Source: Paractinoplanes maris | GTDB taxonomy: Bacteria > Actinomycetota > Actinomycetes > Mycobacteriales > Micromonosporaceae | Assembly (NCBI RefSeq): GCF_023544465.1 | Contig: NZ_JALPVL010000016.1 | Span: 220,445-284,444, forward strand | Direction of reading: 5' to 3' | Length of the DNA stretch: 64,000 nt | Part shown: in pieces, positions 57,464 to 64,000 of the stretch | How positions within the stretch are numbered: position 1 is the stretch's first letter | Layout: each line of letters starts with the position of its first letter | Made by a program: the position numbers and the translations under genes | The notes under the pieces: generated by a model | Databases searched by the model: none | Told to the model about the DNA's origin: nothing | The model's input: only the letters and a program-made list of their open reading frames with translations

Positions 57464-59649
57464 CGGTCTACCGGTCCGCCCCGCCACCGCATGATCCGGC
57501 GGAATCGACCGCCCGGCTGCCGCCGATCAAGCGCCGGCGACGGCTCCGGCGGCGCCGGGTGATGACCGGCGCGCTGGCCCTGACCGTATTGCTGCTGCTC
57601 GCGACCGTCATCCTGGTCTCGGTCTACACCGACGCCGGTTTCAGCCCGGACGGCACCAGCCCCGCCTCGACGTCCAACCGGAAGGTGCCGGCTTCCGTCC
57701 GCGACGGCGGCCCGGTGATCGACCTGACCGGCGGGGGCAAACTCCAGACGTACGGGATGCCCGCCCGGACGATCGCGCTGACCTTCGACGACGGACCCGA
57801 TCCGCGGTGGACGCCCAAGATCCTCGACATCCTGGCCAAGCACCACGCCCCGGCCACCTTCTTCGTGGTGGGCTCCCAGGTCGCCCGGCACCCCGGCATC
57901 ACCGAGCGGATCGCGCGCGAGGGTCACGAGCTGGGCGGGCACACGTTCACCCACCCCGACCTGGCCGAACTGCCCGAGTGGCGGCGCGAGATGGAGAACT
58001 CGCAGACCCAGCTGGCCATCGCCCACGCCACCGGCGGCGCGACCAGACTGATGCGGCCGCCGTATTCGTCGTTCGCCGATGCCCTGACCGACAAGGACTG
58101 GCAGACCGTGCAGGCGGTCGGCGCCCAGGGCTACCTGACCGTGCTCGACACGATGGACAGTGAGGACTGGAAACGGCCGGGGACCGACGCGATCGTCCGC
58201 AACGTGACCCCGGAGGGCGACGACGGGCAGATCGTGCTGCTGCACGACGCGGGCGGTGACCGGTCGCAGACCGTGGCCGCGCTCGACCGGCTGATCCCGC
58301 AGCTGCAGAAGCGCGGCTACAAGTTCAGTACGGTCAGCGCGGCCATCGGCGGCCAGGTGAACCCGGCGGCCGGCGACGACGCGGTCTGGCGCGGGCGGGC
58401 GCTGGTGTGGACCGTCGGCGTGGCCGATGTCGTGCTGGCGGTGCTGTGGGCTCTGCTGATCACGGCCGGTGGGCTGATCGTCATCCGGACGCTGATCCTG
58501 TTCGCCTTCGCCTGGCGGCACTCCCGGCACCGGCGGGGCCCGGACTGGTCGTGGGGGCTGCCGGTGACCTCGCCGGTGACGATCGTCGTGCCCGCCTACA
58601 ACGAGGAGAAGACGATCGGGCCGGCCGTGCGCTCACTCGCGCTCTCGGCCCACCCCGGCGTCGAGGTGCTGGTGGTCGACGACGGCTCGACCGACGACAC
58701 GGCGGCGGCGGCGCGGCAGCTGGGACTGGGCAACGTCCGGGTCGTCCGGATCCCGAACGGTGGCAAGGCGAACGCGCTCAACGCCGGGGTGGCCCTGTCG
58801 CGCCACGACCTGATCGTGATGGTCGACGCGGACACCGTGGTCGAGCCGGACGCGGTCCACCGGCTCGTCCAGCCGTTCGCCGACCCGGCGGTGGGCGCGG
58901 TCGCCGGCAACGTCAAGGTCGGCAACCGGCGCGGGCTGATCGGCAAGTGGCAGCACATCGAGTACGTGATCGGCTTCAACCTGGACCGGCGGCTGTACGA
59001 CACGTTCGGCTGCATCCCGACCATCCCCGGGGCGCTGGGCGCGTTCCGGCGCGCGGCGCTGACCGACTCGGGTGGGCTGAGCACCGACACGCTGGCCGAG
59101 GACACCGACCTGACGATCGCGATCCACCGGGCCGGCTGGCGGGTGGTCTACGAGGAGTCGGCCAAGGCCTGGACCGAGGCGCCGGCGACGGCCAGGCAGC
59201 TCTGGCGGCAGCGCTACCGGTGGAGCTACGGCACCATGCAGGCGATGTGGAAGCACCGGGCGGCGGTGCGCGACCGCGGCCCGTCGGGACGGTTCGGCCG
59301 CCGCGGCCTGCTGTTCATCGCGCTCTTCAGCGTGCTGCTGCCGCTGCTCGCGCCGCTGGTCGACCTGATGGCGGTCTACGGCCTGCTCTTCCTCGACCGC
59401 GAGGTCACCGCCATCGGCTGGCTGACCATGCTGGTGGTGCAGGTGCTGACCGCTGTCCTGGCGTTCCGTCTCGATCGGGAGCCGCTGCGCCCGCTCTGGA
59501 GCCTGCCGCTGCAGCAGATCGTCTACCGTCAGGTGATGTACCTGGTGCTGCTGCATTCGGCGGTCGCGGCGGTGACCGGGCGGCGGTTGAAGTGGCAGAC
59601 GATCCATCGCACGGGCGATCTCAGTTCGGCACCCGTTCCCGGACGTTGA
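57460..59649 (+). CDS. Bifunctional polysaccharide deacetylase / GT2 synthase (MatB-like)
   Basis: Membrane enzyme of 729 residues. After a TM helix (about 35-55) comes an extracellular NodB deacetylase domain with LTFDDGPDP (about 107-115) and the metal histidines in GGHTFTHPDL (about 158-166). A TM pair (about 310-345) leads to a cytoplasmic processive GT2 domain with VVDDGSTDDT, VDADTVVEPDAV, AEDTDLT and the QRYRW motif (about 583), followed by C-terminal TM helices. The order matches Streptomyces MatB, which makes an adhesive beta-1,6-GlcNAc-type polymer together with MatA; here no MatA-like partner is adjacent, only a small TM protein. The polymer identity is inference. Confidence 0.92.
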   Translation: MTVYRSAPPPHDPAESTARLPPIKRRRRLRRRRVMTGALALTVLLLLATVILVSVYTDAGFSPDGTSPASTSNRKVPASVRDGGPVIDLTGGGKLQTYGMPARTIALTFDDGPDPRWTPKILDILAKHHAPATFFVVGSQVARHPGITERIAREGHELGGHTFTHPDLAELPEWRREMENSQTQLAIAHATGGATRLMRPPYSSFADALTDKDWQTVQAVGAQGYLTVLDTMDSEDWKRPGTDAIVRNVTPEGDDGQIVLLHDAGGDRSQTVAALDRLIPQLQKRGYKFSTVSAAIGGQVNPAAGDDAVWRGRALVWTVGVADVVLAVLWALLITAGGLIVIRTLILFAFAWRHSRHRRGPDWSWGLPVTSPVTIVVPAYNEEKTIGPAVRSLALSAHPGVEVLVVDDGSTDDTAAAARQLGLGNVRVVRIPNGGKANALNAGVALSRHDLIVMVDADTVVEPDAVHRLVQPFADPAVGAVAGNVKVGNRRGLIGKWQHIEYVIGFNLDRRLYDTFGCIPTIPGALGAFRRAALTDSGGLSTDTLAEDTDLTIAIHRAGWRVVYEESAKAWTEAPATARQLWRQRYRWSYGTMQAMWKHRAAVRDRGPSGRFGRRGLLFIALFSVLLPLLAPLVDLMAVYGLLFLDREVTAIGWLTMLVVQVLTAVLAFRLDREPLRPLWSLPLQQIVYRQVMYLVLLHSAVAAVTGRRLKWQTIHRTGDLSSAPVPGR

Positions 59650-59713
59650 CCATGATCGTCGGACCGCCGCGTATGTTGTGATCCGGCTGAATCCGATCGG
59701 TTGAGAAGGTGGC

Positions 59714-61081
59714 ATGCCAAGCCCAGGGGAAATCTTCGGTGGTCGATACCGGCTGGACGACCGGATCGCGGCCGGCGGCATGGGCGAGGTCTGGCGGGCC
59801 ACCGACACGGTGCTGGGCCGCGACGTCGCCGTGAAGACGCTGCACGCCGACCGGGCCGGCGACCCGGGGTTCCAGGAGCGGTTCCGCCACGAGGCACGCT
59901 CGATGGCGGCGCTGCACCACCCGGGGGTGGCCGACGTCTACGACTTCGGCGAGACCGAGAGCGGCACCGACGCGTACATCGTGATGGCCCGCATCGACGG
60001 CCAGCCGCTGACCGAGCGGATCGCCGAGCGGGGCCGGCTGACCCCGGCCGAGACCATGTCGGTGGTGGCCCAGGCGGCGCGGGCACTCGAGGCCGCGCAC
60101 GAGGCCGGCATCGTGCACCGCGACGTGAAGCCCAGCAACCTCATCATCAAGCCGGACGGCACGGTGGTGCTGGTCGACTTCGGCGTGGCCCGCTCGGCCA
60201 GTTCGTCGACGTTGACCGGCGCCCGGGAAGTGGTCGGGACGGCGATGTACATCGCGCCCGAGCAGGTCTCGAAGGAGACGACCGGGCCGCCGGCCGACAT
60301 CTACGCGCTGGGTGTGGTGGCCTACCACTGCCTGGCCGGGCACGCGCCGTTCATGGGTGACAACCCGATCGCCATCGCGATGCAGCACGTGAACGACCCG
60401 CCACCCGAGCTGCCCGAGGATGTGCCGCCCGCGGTCCGGGCCGTGGTCATGCGGGCCCTGGCCAAGAATCCAGCGGACCGCTTCCCGTCGGCGGCGGCGA
60501 TGGCCGAGGCGGCCGACCGCGCGGTGTCGGGCGGGGACACCACCGCGATCCTGGCCGCTCCCCGCTACGCGGCGGTTCCCACGCCGGCGACGCTGACCGA
60601 GCAGCCGTCCGTCGCTCCGGCTCCGGGCTCACGGCGCACGATGGTCGTGCTGGCCGCGGCCGGGGCGCTGGTGCTCGTCGCGGCGGTGGCGGCGATCGCT
60701 TTTTATCTGGGCGACCGCGAGAACAAAGCACCCGGCCCGACCACCCCGTCGACATCGGTGCAGGGGTCGGCCGGCACCGGCAACGCGCCGCCGGTCACGA
60801 CCGGCACCAAGACGCAGACCCGCCCGACCACCGCGACACCGACCCGGACCACCACGACGCGGCCCGCGCCGCCGCCGGACCAGCCGTCCGACCCGGCCTC
60901 GGAGCTGCCGGACACCCCGGACCCGGGTGGTTCAGAACCCGGCGAGGACGACTCGACCCCGCCCGACGACGGTCCGACCACGCCCTCGGCCACCCCTGGC
61001 ACCGGGAACGAGGGCCCGGGTGGCGGCAACGAGGAGGATCCTGGTGGCGGCGGTGACGACACCGAGGCCGGGACGCCGTGA
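59714..61081 (+). CDS. PknB-type Ser/Thr protein kinase
   Basis: Membrane kinase of 455 residues. The kinase domain (10-about 270) has IAAGGMGEVWRA, Lys41 in VAVKTLHA, the catalytic loop HRDVKPSN (Asp137), VDFGVARS and GTAMYIAPEQ. One TM helix (about 308-330) leads to an external tail rich in Thr/Pro, then Asp/Glu/Gly, without PASTA repeats. The tail may sense or sit in the wall. It follows the MatB-like gene at 64 nt and might share its promoter. Confidence 0.95.
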   Translation: MPSPGEIFGGRYRLDDRIAAGGMGEVWRATDTVLGRDVAVKTLHADRAGDPGFQERFRHEARSMAALHHPGVADVYDFGETESGTDAYIVMARIDGQPLTERIAERGRLTPAETMSVVAQAARALEAAHEAGIVHRDVKPSNLIIKPDGTVVLVDFGVARSASSSTLTGAREVVGTAMYIAPEQVSKETTGPPADIYALGVVAYHCLAGHAPFMGDNPIAIAMQHVNDPPPELPEDVPPAVRAVVMRALAKNPADRFPSAAAMAEAADRAVSGGDTTAILAAPRYAAVPTPATLTEQPSVAPAPGSRRTMVVLAAAGALVLVAAVAAIAFYLGDRENKAPGPTTPSTSVQGSAGTGNAPPVTTGTKTQTRPTTATPTRTTTTRPAPPPDQPSDPASELPDTPDPGGSEPGEDDSTPPDDGPTTPSATPGTGNEGPGGGNEEDPGGGGDDTEAGTP

Positions 61082-61090
61082 CCGGTCTGG

Positions 61091-61813
61091 TCAGGACGAC
61101 CGGCCGGCCGTGAGCTGCTGCGTCAGCTCGACGACCTGCTGGGAGAGTTGCTCGACGGCGTCGCGCAGCTTGGGCAGCTGGTCGTTGGCGACCGAGCCGG
61201 CCCGGACGTTCGCGGTCACCAGCACACTGTCGGCCCGCTGCGACGGCGTCCCGGTCGACCGGCCCACGTTGAACGCCCAGATGTCGTCGATCTGAGCCTT
61301 GACCTGCTTGGCGATCTCCGCGGAAATCCACTTCTTGTCATCGGCGGTGAGTGCCACGGGTACGTCCTCCAGATGCCAGGAAGCCGTCGCGGCTTCGAGG
61401 TTCGACGCGTACGAAGATGAGAAGTGCGCATGGTGGTCGTGCGGATTGGCGCCGGTGTACCTCTCCTGGCGCCAGCCCGAACTGGCCGACCAGATGCGCC
61501 GGTTGAAGATGATGTAGCGCAGGCGCTTCTCGGCGCCCGACCGGCAACGCGTCAGCAGGAACTGCACGACCTTCTCCATCGACAGCCCCGGCACCCGCAG
61601 GTCCACATCGACGTCGATGGCGTGCACCTCGTTGACCCGGTCGGCGTCGCGGATCGGCACGTTCCCGGTCTCGTCCGGGTTGTGATCGGACTGACTGCTC
61701 TGATGCGCCGAGTCACCCACCGAGCCGTCGCTGGACCTGTCCCGGTTGGGCGCGATCGCATTGAACTCGGAGCGCAGCTTCACCAGGCAAGGCACCAAGA
61801 TCCAGCTGGCCAT
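61091..61813 (-). CDS. Putative M15-like peptidoglycan hydrolase of phage type
   Basis: Protein of 240 residues. The first 135 residues have the spaced metal-type residues of M15-like peptidases in actinophage and actinobacterial lysin-type proteins: SAHQSSQSDHNPDE, HAIDVDVDLR and NPHDHHAHFSSSY. The rest (about 140-240) is a helical tail that ends in a Leu/Gln coiled coil (AVEQLSQQVVELTQQL). It has no signal peptide. ATG at 61813 is backed by GAGGAG. It is alone, without other phage genes, so it is either domesticated or a cargo gene. Family assignment is moderate. Confidence 0.65.
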   Translation of the reverse strand: MASWILVPCLVKLRSEFNAIAPNRDRSSDGSVGDSAHQSSQSDHNPDETGNVPIRDADRVNEVHAIDVDVDLRVPGLSMEKVVQFLLTRCRSGAEKRLRYIIFNRRIWSASSGWRQERYTGANPHDHHAHFSSSYASNLEAATASWHLEDVPVALTADDKKWISAEIAKQVKAQIDDIWAFNVGRSTGTPSQRADSVLVTANVRAGSVANDQLPKLRDAVEQLSQQVVELTQQLTAGRSS

Positions 61814-61936
61814 CCCTCTGCTCCTCACGCTGCGTAGACAACGGCGGCCGAAGGCTATCAGTACCCGCGGGTGGTGGTCATCACTCCGAGAGGGACGGAT
61901 TGTCGGATGTCTCACCCTCCACTGTGATCATGACGG

Positions 61937-63763
61937 TCAGTCACCGATGTGAATCCATACGTCGTCCAGGGCCCCGTGGAACTGGTCGTTGTCGGCACCG
62001 ACGCCCTTGCCACCCAGGCTGAACGGCTGCTCGGAGTCGATCGTGAGCGCCTCCGGGACGGCGACGGTGGACCGCACCTGATCATCGACGGTGATCGCCA
62101 GACTCGGGCCGGTGCGCCGGCACTCGAGGGTGTGCCACTGGTCGTCGGCGATCGACGTGCGGCTTCGAGCGACGTACGTGGTCCCGCCCGCACGATCCGT
62201 CAGGGCGCAGCCCGGCTTGCCGGAAACCCCGTCCACCTGCAACTTGTACTGGCCACCCCCGGTGGCGTACCCCTTCTGCAGGATGTTCTGCCCGTCCTGG
62301 CCGGTCGCCCCGGCCGGCGGCGAGGCGAGACGCACGGCGGCGCCGAAGCGCAGCGGCTTGGTTCCCGGGTTGAGGTCGGCGGTGGCCTCGGCCCGCAGCA
62401 CAAGGCGCGGGCAGGTGGCTCCCGAACAGCGCGGCGGGAAGGTCAAAGCCTGCCCCGAAGCGTGCGGTTCCATGGCGACCTGACCGCCGTTCCGGGTCAC
62501 CGCGCGTAGCAGATGCCGGTGGCCGGAACCGTCGTCGAACGTGCCGTCGGCGATCGCCGAATCGAAGTTGTACGAAGCCACCGGCCCGTCCGCCGGAGCC
62601 GACTCAGTACGCGGAGTGACGCCCGAGAAGGCCACATACCGCTTACGCGACATCGAGGCGACCAAGGTGAAGTCGCCGACCGCGCTGATCGAGCCGAGCG
62701 CCCGGCTGGTCGCGATCTGCCGGGTGCCGGCGACGCCGTTGGCCTGCGGCGCCCACGGCAGCAGATTGCCCTGCGCGTCGATGGCGGCCAGCTTGCCCCG
62801 CGGCACCGAGCCGTCGGTGCAGACGCCGCGGACGCCGTTGTTGGTGGTGATGCAAGCCTTGTCGAAGTGCCCGCCGACATAAGTGGTGCCGTCCAGGACG
62901 GCGATCGCCTGCGCGTCACCGTCGAAGACCCGCGTCCACCGGGCGACGCCGGCCGGGGTGTACGCCACCGCGCGCCCACCCTGCCCACCGGTGGCGACAT
63001 AGACACCCGCCGAGTCGGCCGCGACCGCGAAGACCTGCGACACCGGCTTGGGCATGAACGCGAGGTCGACGGCCCCGGTCGCGGGATCCACGGCGGACAG
63101 CCGCAGCGTGGAGCCGACCTTGTTGGTCCGGTGGAAGCGCCCGCCGAGGTAGACCCGCTTGGGGGTGACCGCGACGGCGTTGACCACGTCGTCGGTTGTC
63201 GGTGCCCAGCGGTCGAGGGAGCCGGTGGCCAAGGTGAAGGCGGCCAGGTTGCCCCGGGCGACCCCGTCGACGGCGGTGATCCTGCCCCCCAGGTAAAGCC
63301 GGCCGTTTCCGGTGGCGAGCGCGTTGGGCTGGCCGACAACGGTGTGCCGCATCGACGTCAAGGCGCCGCTCCTGGCGCTGATCCCGGCGATCGCGTCGCG
63401 GGGGGTGCCGTTGACAGTGTCGAAGTCGCCGGTGGCGTAGACGACATCGCCGGCTACGGCCAGGGCGCGCACGTTGGCGTCGGCGCTGGGCTTCCAGTCG
63501 AGCAAAGCTCCGGTACGGGCGTCGAGCGCGGCCAGACGCGTCCGGGGCACGGCCTTTCCGCCGACGATCGCGCTGGTGAAGTTGCCGCCCACATAGACGG
63601 TGGAGCCGCGGTAGGCCACCGCGTACACCGGGCCGTTGAACGACGGCGACGTCACCGGATCGGGCGTGACCACCGCGGCGATCGCGGCACCACCCGTCGC
63701 GATCAAGACCAGCCCGACGGCGACGATCAAGCTACGGCGGATGGCTTTTCGGATGTAAGGCAC
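61937..63763 (-). CDS. Secreted beta-propeller protein with C-terminal LamG-like domain
   Basis: Protein of 608 residues. A signal peptide (about 1-30) is followed by propeller-type repeats with the recurrent Y-x-GG-x-F motif: VYVGGNFTS, VYATGDFDT, LYLGGRITA, VYLGGRFHR, TYVGGHFDK. The last ~200 residues form a LamG/concanavalin-like sandwich (VASYNFDSAIADGTFDDGSG to QFHGALDDVWIHIGD). Two Cys pairs (SGATCPR and KPGCALT/LECRR) fit an exported protein. No catalytic residue is evident; it probably binds a polymer. GTG at 63763 is the start. The promoter side faces a large hairpin. Confidence 0.87.
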   Translation of the reverse strand: MPYIRKAIRRSLIVAVGLVLIATGGAAIAAVVTPDPVTSPSFNGPVYAVAYRGSTVYVGGNFTSAIVGGKAVPRTRLAALDARTGALLDWKPSADANVRALAVAGDVVYATGDFDTVNGTPRDAIAGISARSGALTSMRHTVVGQPNALATGNGRLYLGGRITAVDGVARGNLAAFTLATGSLDRWAPTTDDVVNAVAVTPKRVYLGGRFHRTNKVGSTLRLSAVDPATGAVDLAFMPKPVSQVFAVAADSAGVYVATGGQGGRAVAYTPAGVARWTRVFDGDAQAIAVLDGTTYVGGHFDKACITTNNGVRGVCTDGSVPRGKLAAIDAQGNLLPWAPQANGVAGTRQIATSRALGSISAVGDFTLVASMSRKRYVAFSGVTPRTESAPADGPVASYNFDSAIADGTFDDGSGHRHLLRAVTRNGGQVAMEPHASGQALTFPPRCSGATCPRLVLRAEATADLNPGTKPLRFGAAVRLASPPAGATGQDGQNILQKGYATGGGQYKLQVDGVSGKPGCALTDRAGGTTYVARSRTSIADDQWHTLECRRTGPSLAITVDDQVRSTVAVPEALTIDSEQPFSLGGKGVGADNDQFHGALDDVWIHIGD

Positions 63764-63901
63764 ATTGCTCGTTAACTACGCTTGTTCGCCGAAGATGCGC
63801 GCCCGATCAGGTACCAAAACGAGCCAAAAGGACGAGTGGTGGTCGGTCTCGGACTCCTGAGTGGGCGGCGGCTTTGTGGGTTGGGCTTGCTTGCGCTGGA
63901 C

Positions 63902-63976
63902 GGGCGGAGGCGGGGGTGAGCAAGCAGGGCCTGGAAGAGCAGCTACGGCCTTGCTTGCTCACCCCCGCCTCCGCCC
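63902..63976. repeat. 29-bp near-perfect inverted repeat at the right edge
   Basis: 63902-63930 and 63948-63976 pair at 28 of 29 positions (arms contain GGAGGCGGGGGTGAGCAAGC) around a 17-nt loop. The sequence on both sides also shares short pieces (GCTTGCTTGCG, GGGCGAGCTTG). It lies in non-coding DNA upstream of the propeller gene. It may be a terminator of a gene beyond the window, a REP-like element, or part of a mobile element cut by the edge. Confidence 0.75.
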
Positions 63977-64000
63977 TTGCGGGCGAGCTTGACGGCGGCT

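Noticed and set aside
59643..59685. TTGACC..TATGTT promoter for the Ser/Thr kinase
   Set aside because: The two boxes are 20 nt apart, too wide for a standard promoter.
1..64000. tRNA or rRNA genes
   Set aside because: No cloverleaf or rRNA-like conserved stretch was recognised on either strand by eye; a tRNA-finding program was not available.

Overview
The window is very GC-rich and gene-dense. Stop and start codons often overlap (ATGA, GTGA and TGATG junctions), and GTG starts are common. An F420-type luciferase-like oxidoreductase, a holin-X/DUF3618 gene set, a PknB-type kinase, a fused cydDC gene and a riboswitch-led NlpC/P60 gene all point to an actinomycete. I would guess a filamentous, Actinoplanes/Micromonospora-like organism, but nothing seen fixes the genus. 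I saw no rRNA, tRNA or CRISPR. One small IS-derived element (MITE) is present.

Layout. 1-6.4 kb: the 3' part of a xanthine-dehydrogenase-type molybdenum subunit, facing a coupled trio of penicillin-binding protein, GAF protein and CHASE3 sensor kinase. 6.5-10.6 kb: DUF1992, DUF2277, then a trpB-trpA-gntR operon. Two identical palindromes precede trpB, and TrpA carries a 183-residue repeat-bearing N-terminal extension. 10.6-14.7 kb: a LolA-like secreted protein, a two-component system and a YcnI copper protein. 14.76-14.93 kb: a 169-bp hairpin MITE that supplies the stop codon of a TPR gene, which is coupled to an AAA+ ATPase gene. 17.2-18.4 kb: an NlpC/P60 hydrolase behind a probable c-di-AMP (ydaO-type) riboswitch. 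18.5-26.6 kb: blaR-like/blaI genes divergent from cydA-cydB-cydDC, with two BlaI-type operators between them. 26.5-28.6 kb: an S9 peptidase.

28.8-30.5 kb: a gene fusing a DCC thiol-disulfide domain, a twin-arginine segment and a ten-cysteine C-terminus (halocin-C8-like layout), overlapped by an alpha/beta-hydrolase-fold gene. 30.5-33.7 kb: PadR regulator, membrane protein and a GT87 membrane glycosyltransferase. 33.7-46.6 kb: fourteen co-directional minus-strand genes with gaps of at most 43 nt. Their upstream part holds carbamoyltransferase, GT2, GmhB-GT9 fusion, two retaining-type glycosyltransferases, GmhA, HldE, a short-chain dehydrogenase and another GT9. This looks like an ADP-heptose pathway with its own transferases and a carbamoylation step, which is unusual in a Gram-positive and is my main candidate for an under-described system.

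46.7-64 kb: aldehyde dehydrogenase, GT2, F420-type oxidoreductase, an envelope/stress trio, a dihydropteroate-synthase homologue, a TetR/MFS divergent pair with two operators, an XRE regulator and divergent NAD-epimerase, a MatB-like deacetylase/glycosyltransferase, a Ser/Thr kinase, an M15-like hydrolase, a secreted beta-propeller/LamG protein, and a long hairpin at the right edge. A theme across 9-33 kb is in-frame tandem repeats lodged in linkers or extensions of otherwise conserved proteins (TrpA, CydDC twice, a membrane protein, GT87).
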